DNA of 64,000 nucleotides from Candidatus Gastranaerophilales bacterium (GTDB lineage: Bacteria > Cyanobacteriota > Vampirovibrionia > Gastranaerophilales > Gastranaerophilaceae), in contig CANPYW010000004.1 of NCBI GenBank assembly GCA_947588745.1, positions 45,004 to 109,003 of the forward strand, in the 5' to 3' direction. Below the pieces are notes generated by a model. The model was not told the origin of the DNA. It worked only from the letters and a program-made list of their open reading frames with translations, and ran no database searches. A program made the position numbers and the translations under genes. Numbering within the stretch: position 1 is the first letter of the stretch; every line of letters begins with the position of its first letter. Below are positions 26,616 through 36,145 of this stretch, one piece after another.

Positions 26616-27452
26616 ATGATAAATAAAATATCTGAACCTGATATTAAAGAGATTAAAAATGTTTCAAAACAATTGAGAAGAAATGTTTTAATGATGATAC
26701 ATAAGGCTCAGTCGGGACATCCCGGCGGTTCTCTTTCGTGTATTGAGATACTTAATGTTTTGTTTAATTATTGTATGAAGCATTATCCCCGGTGGGATAA
26801 AGATGTGAATTTTAATAATCGGGACAGGTTTATCCTCTCAAAAGGTCATGCTTCTGCGGCATTGTATGCTGTGCTTGCTCAGTGCGGATATTTTAAAGAA
26901 GAAGAATTAATGACTTTCAGGCAATTAGGTTCAAGACTGCAAGGGCATCCTTGTAATACAAAGCTAGAAGGGATTGAAGTTTCAACCGGTTCTTTGGGAC
27001 AGGGCTTATCAATTTCTTGCGGAATCGCACTCGGTTTGAAACTTGATAAAATTGAGTCTAAAGTTTTTGTTCTTATGGGTGATGGTGAACTTGAAGAAGG
27101 CAACGTTTGGGAAGCTGCGATGAATGCATCTCATAACAAACTTAATAATTTAATTGCGATAGTTGACAGAAATAAGCTTCAAATAGACGGTTCTACGGAA
27201 GATATAAAATCGATAGGTGATATCAGATTAAAATTTGAAGCATTCGGTTGGAATGCGTTAGAAATCGACGGGCATAACATTGAAGAAATTTATTATTCTT
27301 TACAAAAAGCCAAAAATTCAGATAAGCCGTTTGTTATTATTGCAAATACCATAAAAGGCAAGGGGGTATCATTTATGGAAAATAATGCCGGCTGGCATGG
27401 TAAAGCACCAAATGATGAACAGCTTAAACAAGCACTTGAAGAATTAAAATAG
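26616..27452 (+). CDS. Transketolase, N-terminal subunit
   Basis: This is the thiamine diphosphate-binding half of a split transketolase (278 residues). It has [17 protein letters not shown], the diphosphate motif [20 protein letters not shown] and [10 protein letters not shown]. The enzyme moves two-carbon units between sugar phosphates in the pentose phosphate pathway. Splitting into two proteins is common in Firmicutes, Thermotogae and archaea. The partner gene follows after eight bases, so equal amounts are expected. Confidence 0.93.
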   Translation: MINKISEPDIKEIKNVSKQLRRNVLMMIHKAQSGHPGGSLSCIEILNVLFNYCMKHYPRWDKDVNFNNRDRFILSKGHASAALYAVLAQCGYFKEEELMTFRQLGSRLQGHPCNTKLEGIEVSTGSLGQGLSISCGIALGLKLDKIESKVFVLMGDGELEEGNVWEAAMNASHNKLNNLIAIVDRNKLQIDGSTEDIKSIGDIRLKFEAFGWNALEIDGHNIEEIYYSLQKAKNSDKPFVIIANTIKGKGVSFMENNAGWHGKAPNDEQLKQALEELK

Positions 27453-27460
27453 GGGTAATT

Positions 27461-28396
27461 ATGGCAAGAGAATGTAAATCAGTCAGAAGTGTTTACGGTA
27501 AAACTTTAGCAGTACTAGGCGGTATTAATAAAAATATTGTTGTTTTGGATGCGGATTTATCTTGTTCAACTCAAACCCAGGTTTTTGCAAAAGAGTTCCC
27601 CGATAGGTTTTTTAATGTAGGGATAGCAGAACAGGATTTAATGACAACCGCCGCAGGTCTTGCTTGCTGCGGGAAAATCCCTTTTGTATCTACATTTGCA
27701 ATGTTCGCAACCGGTAGAGCATGGGAACAAATTAGAAATACAATATGTTACAGTAATTTGAATGTGAAAATTGCGGCTACTCATGGTGGAATTACTGTTG
27801 GAGAGGACGGTGCAAGTCATCAATCTCTTGAAGATATCGCTTTAATGAGGCTTATTCCCAATATGACCGTTATTATTCCTGCTGATGCAAAAGAAACAGA
27901 AGAAGCAATAAAATTTGCGGCAAATCATTACGGCCCTGTGTATATAAGAATAGCCAGAACGAGTTTACCCGATATTTTTGATGAGTCATATAAGTTTGAT
28001 TATAAAAAAGCAAATGTTATGAGGCTGGGAAGTGATGTTTCACTGGTCACTAATGGTGAAACGTTGGTAGAAACATTAGATTGTGCTAAAATATTATCAG
28101 ATATCGGGATAAATGCCGAGGTAATTAATGTCCCCGTTGTAAAACCGATAGACAAAGATACTATTATAAATTCAGCAAAAAAAACTAAGAATGTAATAAC
28201 AATAGAAAATCATTCGATAATTGGCGGGCTTGGCTCTGCTGTATGTGAAGTATTAAGCGGGGATTATCCCGTTAAAGTAACGAGAATAGGGATAAATGAT
28301 GAATTCGGGCAAAGCGGAAAAGCAAAAGAGTTAATGGCTTATTATGGTTTAAACGCTGATATGCTTGTAAAAAGAATAACAGGATTACTTAAATGA
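27461..28396 (+). CDS. Transketolase, C-terminal subunit
   Basis: The 311-residue protein is the pyrimidine-binding and C-terminal half of the split transketolase: LDADLSCSTQTQVF, GIAEQDLMTTAAGLA with the catalytic Glu, THGGITVGEDGASHQSLED, and a C-terminal domain with ENHSIIGGLGSAV. It pairs with the product of the preceding gene in an alpha2beta2 complex. Its end overlaps the ftsE start by four bases (ATGA), an unusual joining of carbon metabolism to cell division genes. Confidence 0.93.
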   Translation: MARECKSVRSVYGKTLAVLGGINKNIVVLDADLSCSTQTQVFAKEFPDRFFNVGIAEQDLMTTAAGLACCGKIPFVSTFAMFATGRAWEQIRNTICYSNLNVKIAATHGGITVGEDGASHQSLEDIALMRLIPNMTVIIPADAKETEEAIKFAANHYGPVYIRIARTSLPDIFDESYKFDYKKANVMRLGSDVSLVTNGETLVETLDCAKILSDIGINAEVINVPVVKPIDKDTIINSAKKTKNVITIENHSIIGGLGSAVCEVLSGDYPVKVTRIGINDEFGQSGKAKELMAYYGLNADMLVKRITGLLK

Positions 28397-29067
28397 TTCA
28401 GCTTAGAAATGTTTATAAACAATATAAAGACATATACGCATTGTATAATATTAATTTAGATATAATGTCCAGTGAGTTTGTTTTTTTAACAGGTTCATCC
28501 GGTGCAGGAAAGTCTACTTTAATGAAGTTATTATATAGAGAAGAAATTCCGACTTCGGGAACAGTTATGATTGGAAATATTAACATTGCAAAACTTCCGA
28601 ATGACAGAGTTCCTAATATAAGAAGATGTATGGGAATAGTGTTTCAAGATTACAAATTACTTCAAAACATAAGTGTATATGATAATATAGCTTTTGTTAT
28701 AAGGACACTCGGAATGCGTTCTAAGGAAATTCAAGAGCGTGTAATGGGTGCTTTAAAAGTTGTTGGATTAAGTAATAAAATGAATGCTAAACCTTGTGAA
28801 CTATCAGGCGGTGAACAACAAAGAGTAAGCATAGCGAGAGCAATTGTTAATGGCCCTCCGCTTTTAATTGCTGATGAGCCTACCGGAAATTTAGACCCTA
28901 AAAATTCTTTGGAAATTATGCAAATTCTTGAACAAATTAATGAAAAAGGGATAACTGTTATTATATCTACTCATGATAAAGAAATAGTAAACTATTTTAG
29001 AAAAAGAGTAATTACAATGGAGCAAGGACAAATAGTCAGAGATGTCCGGGCAGGTACTTATGAGTAA
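28393..29067 (+). CDS. ftsE: Cell division ATP-binding protein FtsE
   Basis: FtsE is the ABC ATPase that with FtsX controls wall hydrolases at division. The 224-residue protein has Walker A GSSGAGKS, the Q-loop VFQDYKLLQN typical of FtsE, the signature LSGGEQQRVSIARAI, Walker B LLIADEPTGNLDP and the switch His in ISTHDKEIV. It overlaps the transketolase stop (ATGA) and the ftsX start by eight bases. The order ftsE-ftsX is conserved widely. Confidence 0.95.
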   Translation: MIQLRNVYKQYKDIYALYNINLDIMSSEFVFLTGSSGAGKSTLMKLLYREEIPTSGTVMIGNINIAKLPNDRVPNIRRCMGIVFQDYKLLQNISVYDNIAFVIRTLGMRSKEIQERVMGALKVVGLSNKMNAKPCELSGGEQQRVSIARAIVNGPPLLIADEPTGNLDPKNSLEIMQILEQINEKGITVIISTHDKEIVNYFRKRVITMEQGQIVRDVRAGTYE

Positions 29068-29965
29068 AAAAAGTATTATTAAAGAACAAGTAAAAAAACA
29101 TATTCCGCAGCGTCATTTGTCGTCTGTACGTATTATGTACAGAATTGCTATGGAAACGATATACGGTATTCATCGTACAGGTTTAATTAATATAGCTATT
29201 GTGGCTGCTATGGCTGCTATTTTATCAATATTCGGTGCTTTATTCAGAACAAGTTTCTCTTTGAGCAGTTTTGTTGATAAATTGGGTGACGCTTTTGAAA
29301 TATCAGTTTATTTAAAACCAGGAATAGAGCCTGAATATATGGCTTCCAGATTGCGTGAAATCGAACACGTTAAAAAGATATCGATTGTTACTAAAGAAAA
29401 AGCCTGGGAAGATATGAATAAAGATATGGATGTTTCAGGCATGGAAAATCCTTTACCTGATACTTTGCATGTTACAGTTGATAATCCTGATAATATTGCA
29501 AATGTTTGTGAAAATTTAAAAAAAGTTTCAGGTATAGAAAATATGTCTTATGCTCAGGAAATGGGGAAGAAGCTTCAAACAATTACGAATGTGTTTAATA
29601 CTGTGACAATATTTGTATTAATTATTGTAGCATTGTTAACAATTATAATAATAAACTGTACTATCCAGCTTGTTATTCAATCCCGAAAAGAAGAAATTGA
29701 AATTATGCGGTTAATGGGAGTAAGCAACTGGTATATAAAAATTCCTTTGATTTTACAAGGTGCTATTTATGGTTTTTTAGGTGCAATTATATCTTTATTA
29801 CCGCTAAATACTGTACAGAACGGTTTATACAGACTTCACGTATTCTTTAATGTACAACCGCCTGAATTTGCTATTAATATTGTTGTATTGATATTATTTG
29901 TAATGGCAATATTCTTTAGTGCAAGCGGAAGTCTGTTATCTATAAAGAAGCATTTACAGGTATAA
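29060..29965 (+). CDS. ftsX: Cell division protein FtsX
   Basis: FtsX is the permease partner of FtsE. The 301-residue protein has a cytoplasmic N-terminus, a first membrane helix in LINIAIVAAMAAILSIFGAL, an extracellular domain with FEISVYLKPGIEPEYMASRL (about residues 75-165), and three more helices in the C-terminal half, with RKEEIEIMRLMGVSNWYI between two of them. The start is ATG at 29060 after GCAGG; the GTG at 29042 is further inside ftsE. No terminator is obvious after it. Confidence 0.92.
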   Translation: MSKKSIIKEQVKKHIPQRHLSSVRIMYRIAMETIYGIHRTGLINIAIVAAMAAILSIFGALFRTSFSLSSFVDKLGDAFEISVYLKPGIEPEYMASRLREIEHVKKISIVTKEKAWEDMNKDMDVSGMENPLPDTLHVTVDNPDNIANVCENLKKVSGIENMSYAQEMGKKLQTITNVFNTVTIFVLIIVALLTIIIINCTIQLVIQSRKEEIEIMRLMGVSNWYIKIPLILQGAIYGFLGAIISLLPLNTVQNGLYRLHVFFNVQPPEFAINIVVLILFVMAIFFSASGSLLSIKKHLQV

Positions 29966-30043
29966 ATCAATTTTGGCATTATATTGATATATGCCGTTAG
30001 TTTAGACTTGAAATCTTGTAAATTATTTAATTTCGTAAATTTT

Positions 30044-31480
30044 TTATAGTTTAAAACCTTTAATTTCTTTAGGTCTGTTTTTTTCAGAATAATCTATTCT
30101 GTCCGGTTTTTCTTCTGTTGTTTCTTCTATAGCTTTTTCAAAGTCTTGAATATCAATTTCAGCTCTGTCACGTTCAAGTGCATTCATTGAAGCATTATAT
30201 GTAATTTTGCAAATTGAATCATTTGAAAATCCGTCAAGCTGTTTTGAAATTTTGCTTAAAGAGTCTTGATTTTCGGCTAGATTTTGACCTTTTTTAACAG
30301 ACGAAAGCCGGTGTTTAAGTAAGGCAATTCTGGCTTTGTCATCAGGAACATCAACAAAAGTTTTAGTTGTAAATCTGCGTTTAACGGCAGGGTCTAACAA
30401 CTGATATTTGTTTGTTGCCGCTAAAATTATTACTCCCGAATCTTCCGCTTTATCCATGGATTGAAGCAACGTAGCCACTTGTTTTATATCTTCGGGCCAG
30501 GTTTTATCATTTCTGTCAAATCCGATAGAATCTATTTCATCCATAAATACCAAAACCGGCTTTTTTGTCTTATTTGCAATCGATATTGCTTCATCAAATG
30601 CTGATTTTATATTTTTAGAAGTCGCATTAACATAAGAAGAACCTGCCTTGCCTATGCTAAACATATATAATGGTGTATTAATTTCTGCCGATAGTGCTTC
30701 TGATATATAAGTTTTACCGCATCCTGGCGGGCCGTATAAAAGAATTGCTCTTGGCATTTCTTTACCGTATTCTTCAAAATCCTGTTGTGCCTGTTCTGGA
30801 TTATTAATCATTTTTACTATTGAGTTTTCTAAATCTTTTTTTACTTTTTCCATGCCGGCGACATCTGAAAATCCTTTAGGTGATGAAGATTTTGGTATAA
30901 ATTCTTCAAGCAGAGAATTTTTACGCAAATTAGAGCCATCCGTAGAATTAAGTTGTCTTTCTGAAGGAGCAGGCCCGTTTGTTGTAATGAATGAAGTATT
31001 TTCATCTGTTTCGTAATCAATTTCATCTTCATCCGGATTAACATATATTACTTGAGTAGGTTGTGTTTCGTTATTTTGAACTTTGCTGTGATTAAGTTCG
31101 CACCATTCATCTAAATAATTGCAAACATCAATTCTCCAATCGTCTTGTTTTGCACCACGTTTAATAAATTCATCCTGATAGTGGTCAAATTCTTTATCGG
31201 CAAAGAATAAATCTTCAAACGTAATTGCAATGAAACCTGCGAGCATTTGTTTTTGTGTTAAAAATAAATCTAAATATTCTTGAAATTTTGATTCAGAAGA
31301 AGATATTTTTTCTGATTTAGTTAAGTTCTTTTCAAGATTATTGCAGACTCTATTCATGCTTGTTAATGTTTTTGCCCAATCTTTATCCGGGTATGATTTT
31401 AATTTTTCTACTAATTCTTTATTTAATTTTTTATCATAACCAAAAGACGGTCTGTATGAATTGTTAAATGAAACTTTCAC
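30044..31480 (-). CDS. AAA+ ATPase with SFG leader and helical N-terminal domain
   Basis: The 478-residue protein starts MKVSFNNSYRPSFGYDKK, then has a helical domain to about residue 130, an acidic linker, and one AAA+ module. Walker A is GPPGCGKT at 250-257, Walker B VLVFMDEID near 309-317, sensor LAATN, and the arginine finger RRF in AVKRRFTTKT. The module is of the FtsH/SpoVK/katanin-like group, with no protease domain. Such ATPases pull apart proteins or complexes; the client is unknown. The SFN and SFG motifs of the leader recur in other proteins here. Confidence 0.85.
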   Translation of the reverse strand: MKVSFNNSYRPSFGYDKKLNKELVEKLKSYPDKDWAKTLTSMNRVCNNLEKNLTKSEKISSSESKFQEYLDLFLTQKQMLAGFIAITFEDLFFADKEFDHYQDEFIKRGAKQDDWRIDVCNYLDEWCELNHSKVQNNETQPTQVIYVNPDEDEIDYETDENTSFITTNGPAPSERQLNSTDGSNLRKNSLLEEFIPKSSSPKGFSDVAGMEKVKKDLENSIVKMINNPEQAQQDFEEYGKEMPRAILLYGPPGCGKTYISEALSAEINTPLYMFSIGKAGSSYVNATSKNIKSAFDEAISIANKTKKPVLVFMDEIDSIGFDRNDKTWPEDIKQVATLLQSMDKAEDSGVIILAATNKYQLLDPAVKRRFTTKTFVDVPDDKARIALLKHRLSSVKKGQNLAENQDSLSKISKQLDGFSNDSICKITYNASMNALERDRAEIDIQDFEKAIEETTEEKPDRIDYSEKNRPKEIKGFKL

Positions 31481-31551
31481 TGTATATCCTCAATAAATTG
31501 TACACAATAACCAGAAACATCATAAAAAATAAATTTGCTATTAAATTTTGC

Positions 31552-31581
31552 TTGAATTAAAAAGTTATTTTATGTTATTAT
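31552..31581 (+). promoter_or_regulatory. Candidate promoter for tRNA-Ser
   Basis: TTGAAT (31552-31557) and TATTAT (31576-31581) are 18 bases apart, 12 bases before the tRNA start. Confidence 0.45.
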
Positions 31582-31593
31582 AAAGAAAGCTTT

Positions 31594-31683
31594 GGAGAAG
31601 TGGCCGAGTAGGTTTAAGGCGGCACCCTGCTAAGGTGTTGTGTGGAGTAATCTGCACCCAGGGTTCGAATCCCTGCTTCTCCG
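31594..31683 (+). tRNA. tRNA-Ser (GCT)
   Basis: The 90-base sequence folds as a class II tRNA: acceptor GGAGAAG with CTTCTCC, D arm GGCCGAGTAGGTTTAAGGC, anticodon loop CTGCTAA giving anticodon GCT, a long variable arm, and a T arm with GTTCGAATC. It reads AGC and AGT serine codons. The discriminator is G and CCA is not encoded; a T run follows at once. Confidence 0.96.
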
Positions 31684-31715
31684 TTTTTTCTTTAGAATAT
31701 TTTATATATAAGGGT

Positions 31716-32105
31716 ATGTTAAAAAGTATTATTAATTTTTTATCGGGTTTATTTATAATATTTCTTTTATATTATTTTTGCTTTTATGCGGTTAAATTCA
31801 CCGGTATTCAATTCCCGCCCGCAATTTTGGCAATGATATTATTTGTTATTTTACTGAATTTCAAAATTATAAAAAAAGAATGGGTTGAATTAACTTCGAA
31901 ATTTTTTCTTAATATTATGCCGTTACTGTTTGTTCCTTTTATTGTAGGGCTTATGGTTTATAAATCTTTATTAATAAGCAATTGGTGTGTAATATTTTTA
32001 ACCGTAACGGCTGCAACAGCTTTAACAATCGCCGTATCTGGGCTGTTAACCGAGTATGGAATAAAAATGTTTAAATTGATTAGGATTAGAAATTTAAAAA
32101 AATGA
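31716..32105 (+). CDS. lrgA: CidA/LrgA family holin-like protein
   Basis: The 129-residue protein is almost all membrane: four hydrophobic helices, with GIQFPPAILAMILFVILL in the second and third and MPLLFVPFIVGLM in the next, the pattern of LrgA/CidA. These proteins are linked to murein hydrolase export or, in later work, to pyruvate and similar carboxylate transport with LrgB. ATG at 31716 has AAGGG only one base away, so the start is not certain; the longer frame would begin inside the tRNA. It overlaps lrgB by ATGA. Confidence 0.85.
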   Translation: MLKSIINFLSGLFIIFLLYYFCFYAVKFTGIQFPPAILAMILFVILLNFKIIKKEWVELTSKFFLNIMPLLFVPFIVGLMVYKSLLISNWCVIFLTVTAATALTIAVSGLLTEYGIKMFKLIRIRNLKK

Positions 32106-32791
32106 TTAATTATTCAGGCTTAATATTAACGGTCATTATGTTTTACGTTATTAAAAAATATAACAAAATTCCTTATTTAAAGGAAATTTCACCCGTTTTG
32201 ATATCGGGTCTTGCAATAATATTTATTCTCAAATATTTTCATATAACTTACCAAACTTATGAACAAAGTGCGTCATTTTTAACTTTTTTACTTATTCCCG
32301 CAACCGTTGCTTTAGGTTATCCTCTTTATGAAAACATTGATATATTAAAAAAGAATAAAAGAATAATTTATTGTTCGTTTATTGTTTCAACCGTCTTTGC
32401 TCTTTTAATTACCTATATTATAGGTGAAATATATCATTGCGATAATCAAATATTGATTTCTATGCTTCCTAAATCAGTTACGGCACCTATTGCTATTGAA
32501 ATATCAAAGAATATGAACGGAATACCCGAATTAACCGCCTGCACTGTTGTATTAACGGGAATATTTGGTGCAATATTCGGTCATAAAATACTAAAATTCC
32601 TCAAAGTAAGAAACAATACCGCAATAGGTTTAGCAATCGGATGTGCAAGCCATGTAATAGGCACTTCAAAATGCATTGAAAAGGGAAATAAAAAACAAAT
32701 TGTTATGAGTACGGTTGCATTGGTAATTTCGGGAATTTTAACGGTTATTATTACTTCATTGTTTATAAAAATACAATCAATATTCCTTTAA
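32102..32791 (+). CDS. lrgB: LrgB family membrane protein
   Basis: The 229-residue membrane protein has the LrgB core: LIPATVALGYPLYEN, then MLPKSVTAPIAIEIS, TACTVVLTGIFGAIFG and GLAIGCASHVIGTSKCIE. It forms a unit with the preceding lrgA through a four-base overlap. A role as carboxylate permease or in control of lysis is known for relatives; for a fermenting bacterium that makes lactate and pyruvate a transport role would fit, but that is inference. Confidence 0.9.
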   Translation: MINYSGLILTVIMFYVIKKYNKIPYLKEISPVLISGLAIIFILKYFHITYQTYEQSASFLTFLLIPATVALGYPLYENIDILKKNKRIIYCSFIVSTVFALLITYIIGEIYHCDNQILISMLPKSVTAPIAIEISKNMNGIPELTACTVVLTGIFGAIFGHKILKFLKVRNNTAIGLAIGCASHVIGTSKCIEKGNKKQIVMSTVALVISGILTVIITSLFIKIQSIFL

Positions 32792-32801
32792 AACAAATAA
32801 A

Positions 32802-33779
32802 TTAAACATTAAAATCCGTTAAGAATTCCGAGATTAAAAGCTGGGTGTATGCGGCGGGGCCGTCTGAGGTAAACCCCGTAGAACAGCCTATATTCTTAAT
32901 TTTTCCGTCCTTAGTTTCTGCAATATAGTTATTGTTTAACAAAAAGTTTTTTATGGTTAATAAATATTGCAGAGGAATAAGGTTATCGTTTGCACTACCC
33001 TGAATTTGTTTTATTTTTCCTAAATATGTTGTCATTGCAAGCTTAGAAACCCAACGGTCTTTCTTTTTTTCCACGAATATGTAAAAATCACCGTCTTGTA
33101 ATACTTCCTTTGCTTTATTATCTTTTGAACGTGTGCACCAGTTCGGGTTGCTTAATCGTTCGACATTCAAAACATTATCGTCATAATTTATACTGTCTTT
33201 TTTCTGTGAGGGGATTTTTATCCAAAAGGCAGTTGATTGATTTATCGTAGTTTTATCGGATTTATTCAACAAATTACCGTCTTTATCAAACAACAATGTC
33301 TTTTTAAATTTATCCTGATTTTGTATCTCATTTAACGAAATTTTTATAAGATTTGAATTATAAATTTCCAAACATTCCTTTTCCGATAATTTATCAATTT
33401 TATCGATTGTTTCATTTAATGCTTCAATGCTTACAGGGGGAGGTATTTGTCTGTTATCGGGAGCAATCCCGGATGATAACATTCTCCAAAATTTTATTTT
33501 GTTATTATTCCCATAATTGTTATCAATGTAATATTGCCAATCATATTCCCGTTTTTGTCTTGCCATATTAACCATTTTGACTTCATTAATTTTAACGTCA
33601 TCAGGTATGTATCCCGGCAATTTTACCTGATTTACGGAAGAAGGATAAAAATGAAAACTGTATTTTTCATTCTTACTGTCCGAGCCGAAAGAAACTTGTG
33701 AGTTCTTTCGTTCTGTTTTTCTTAACCGTTTATTTGTACTATTTTCATACTTATGTAATCCTACTGACTGTATATTCAT
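32802..33779 (-). CDS. WCT-motif protein with SFG leader, copy 1
   Basis: I cannot name the family. The 325-residue protein starts MNIQSVGLHKYENSTNKRLR, reaches SFG at residues 30-32, and has a C-terminal domain: RLSNPNWCTRSKDNKAKEVL, DGDFYIFVEKKKDRW, LAMTTYLGKIKQIQG, then FLLNNNYIAE. The next gene has the same domain. The WCT..A..L..G.FYI..K pattern resembles uncharacterised domains in phage and large-genome proteins that I have seen but cannot place. No signal peptide. The ATG at 33779 (MNIQ) is preferred over 33788 because the paralogue also begins MNIQ. Confidence 0.75.
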   Translation of the reverse strand: MNIQSVGLHKYENSTNKRLRKTERKNSQVSFGSDSKNEKYSFHFYPSSVNQVKLPGYIPDDVKINEVKMVNMARQKREYDWQYYIDNNYGNNNKIKFWRMLSSGIAPDNRQIPPPVSIEALNETIDKIDKLSEKECLEIYNSNLIKISLNEIQNQDKFKKTLLFDKDGNLLNKSDKTTINQSTAFWIKIPSQKKDSINYDDNVLNVERLSNPNWCTRSKDNKAKEVLQDGDFYIFVEKKKDRWVSKLAMTTYLGKIKQIQGSANDNLIPLQYLLTIKNFLLNNNYIAETKDGKIKNIGCSTGFTSDGPAAYTQLLISEFLTDFNV

Positions 33780-33809
33780 AATTATCATCTTTTTTGTTTT
33801 TATTCATTG

Positions 33810-35384
33810 TTACACATCTTTTTCACGAATTATAATCCTGTTTGCATACGTAGTATCCGTTATTCTGATTATATCATCCTTATACTTTTCATACTGTTCT
33901 TTTGTGCAGATGATTTTACCTCCGACGGATTTAAGATTTTTTGGAAAAGATTTGACTGCCATATTTCGCATATCAAAATTCTTTTGTATAACAGATACGA
34001 CAGATAACAGGGCATCTTCATCAAACCCGAGCATACTGACCGGAATTGAAACGTCTTTTGATATATGAGCTTTTGAATCATACGATTTTAGTATCAAACC
34101 GTTTTCATCATTTCCCGCAACCTTGTTGGAGAATAATTTTTTAAATACGGCTTCCGTATCATCAGATGTAAAATTCGGATTAAAATTCTGTTTTGAATTT
34201 GCAATTAAAACCTGCAAATAAGATTGAGGGCCTTCGGCATTATAGTCGGCAATTAATTGAATATTTTTTAAATTACCGTTATTCCCGTATTGAATATAAT
34301 TATGTTCGAGCAGGAATTTTAAAACAAGGTCAAACTTATCATCAGGTATTACTCCGTTATTTAATTGTCCCTGTATTCTTTCTATTTTGCCGTTAGAACA
34401 GGTCATTGCAATTTCAGGTGTTCTTATATCATATTCGGAATTAAACGGATTTTTTGAAAGATATATATAAAAATTACCCGATTCCAGTGCCGCTCTTGCT
34501 TTATTTTCTCTTGTTTTTGTACACCAATTTTCGTGGCTTAATACCTCTAAAGCATATATTGATTCACACTCACTCGTTTTTGCTCTTTTTAACGGCGGTA
34601 ATTTTATCCAGATATCATCCAATTCTTCAACCGAACCTATTTTAGATTTATCGATTTCTTTTGCCTCCGCATTATATATATTATAATTGGAATATGCGGG
34701 ATGTTTTATTATTTTGGTTAATATATCATCAATCAGCATTGAATTATATACTTTTGAAAAATATTTAATACTTTGAGCTTTTAAACCACGCTCTTTTGGG
34801 GTTATATTATTTTGAAAATAATCAATTGTTCTATCCAATACATCAAGATTTAACGGTGAAGGTATATGTCTATTTTCTTCAGTTACTCCGTAATTAATCC
34901 CTTCCCAGATAATAAATCTTGTAACGGGGTCTTCTAATTTCTTTTCGATGGGATGAGCGATTGTATCCGGATTTTTACCTGTTAAAGTATCTCTCCACTG
35001 ACTAAATACCATATCTCTTGATTCATTAATACTTTCCGTAATATTTTCTTTTAAACTTTCGTTATAAAATGATGGAAATGTATTTTTGTCTATAAACGAT
35101 TTTGAATATTTATAATAATTTTCATTTGGAGCTTTATATTCTCCAACTATTGATTTAACGGCATTATCTATATTTTTTGGTTGAGTATTTGTATTACTTT
35201 TTTGCTTTTCTTTTAAAATTTCCGAAGCCATATACGAAAATGTTGTTTTATAATCATAGGGCTTACTTCCTTTAAAAGATATAGTGTCATATTGTTGGGA
35301 ATTAAAAACAACATTTTGTCTTGCTGCGGGGTATGATTTAATACTGTTAAACGGTGATATTAACTTTAACGGTTGAATATTCAT
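33810..35384 (-). CDS. WCT-motif protein with SFKG leader, copy 2
   Basis: The 524-residue protein begins MNIQPLKLISPF and has ISFKG at residues 35-39. Residues from about 160 to 400 match the neighbouring copy: NRHIPSPLNLDVLDRTID, VLSHENWCTKTRENKARAAL, SGNFYIYL, AMTCSNGKIERIQGQLNNG and FLLEHNYIQ. It carries about 130 more residues at the C-terminus with an unrelated ending. No known catalytic motif. It lies 30 bases upstream of copy 1 on the same strand, so the two are probably co-transcribed. The function is unknown; conserved Trp-Cys and paired Asn/Lys may be structural or catalytic. Confidence 0.75.
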   Translation of the reverse strand: MNIQPLKLISPFNSIKSYPAARQNVVFNSQQYDTISFKGSKPYDYKTTFSYMASEILKEKQKSNTNTQPKNIDNAVKSIVGEYKAPNENYYKYSKSFIDKNTFPSFYNESLKENITESINESRDMVFSQWRDTLTGKNPDTIAHPIEKKLEDPVTRFIIWEGINYGVTEENRHIPSPLNLDVLDRTIDYFQNNITPKERGLKAQSIKYFSKVYNSMLIDDILTKIIKHPAYSNYNIYNAEAKEIDKSKIGSVEELDDIWIKLPPLKRAKTSECESIYALEVLSHENWCTKTRENKARAALESGNFYIYLSKNPFNSEYDIRTPEIAMTCSNGKIERIQGQLNNGVIPDDKFDLVLKFLLEHNYIQYGNNGNLKNIQLIADYNAEGPQSYLQVLIANSKQNFNPNFTSDDTEAVFKKLFSNKVAGNDENGLILKSYDSKAHISKDVSIPVSMLGFDEDALLSVVSVIQKNFDMRNMAVKSFPKNLKSVGGKIICTKEQYEKYKDDIIRITDTTYANRIIIREKDV

Positions 35385-35494
35385 ACACTTTACCATATAC
35401 TAAACTACAGAATCAATAAAACTCATCAATACAAAATTTTTACAATTTGAATTAAAAAGTTAATAAATATATACAAAACTAAAGAGAAATTTTA

Positions 35495-36037
35495 ATGAAA
35501 AGATGTAAATGGGTTAATTTAAAAAATCCGATATATATTAAATATCACGATGAAGAATGGGGGAACCCCGTTCATGATGATAAAATGCTTTACGAACTTT
35601 TTATACTCGAAAGTTTTCAGGCGGGTTTATCGTGGGAATGTGTTTTAAATAAACGTGAAGATTTTAGAAAAGCATTTGATAATTTTGATATTGATAAAAT
35701 TGTAAATTACGACGAAAACAAAATACAAGAGCTTTTAAATAATAAAAATATTATTCGAAATAAACTAAAAATACATGCCAGTATCAGCAACAGCAAAATA
35801 TTTAAAGCTATACAAAAAGAGTTTAAATCGTTTGATAACTATATATGGAGTTTTACTCAAAATAAAATTATAAAGGAAAAATATACGCTAAGAACAACAT
35901 CTCCGTTATCGGATAAAATTTCGAGCGATTTAAAAAAACGGGGCATGAAATATTCCGGTTCTACCATAGTTTATTCTTATCTTCAGGCAATAGGAATTAT
36001 TTATGCACATGGTGATGAATGTGATTTAAAGCAATAA
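35495..36037 (+). CDS. tag: DNA-3-methyladenine glycosylase I
   Basis: Tag removes 3-methyladenine from DNA and starts base excision repair. The 180-residue protein has MKRCKWVN with the zinc Cys, YHDEEWGNPVHDDKMLYELF, ESFQAGLSWECVLNKR, and the C-terminal HGDECDL with the other zinc ligands His and Cys. It begins 110 bases after the divergent WCT protein start and stands alone before the radical SAM gene. Confidence 0.95.
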   Translation: MKRCKWVNLKNPIYIKYHDEEWGNPVHDDKMLYELFILESFQAGLSWECVLNKREDFRKAFDNFDIDKIVNYDENKIQELLNNKNIIRNKLKIHASISNSKIFKAIQKEFKSFDNYIWSFTQNKIIKEKYTLRTTSPLSDKISSDLKKRGMKYSGSTIVYSYLQAIGIIYAHGDECDLKQ

Positions 36038-36045
36038 TTAAATAT

Positions 36046-36134
36046 CTCCTGATTACTTAGGATATCTGCATAATTTAAATTTATCAATAACTTACTAATA
36101 ATATTTATATTGAGATTTAAAAGTCAATCAGGAG
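36046..36134 (+). promoter_or_regulatory. Inverted repeat that covers the ribosome site of the next gene
   Basis: CTCCTGATT (36046-36054) is the exact complement of AATCAGGAG (36126-36134), which contains the ribosome site of the radical SAM gene. If both are on the same RNA they would close a 70-base loop and hide the site. No known riboswitch core was recognised in the loop. Confidence 0.35.
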
Positions 36135-36145
36135 GGGAATGAATT

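Noticed and set aside
29974..29996. GGCAT / ATGCC hairpin after ftsX
   Set aside because: Five pairs with mismatches and no T tail; too weak to call.
31635..31715. A longer start for the lrgA gene inside tRNA-Ser
   Set aside because: This part of the frame lies within the tRNA and its T run, and the LrgA family begins at the Met encoded at 31716.
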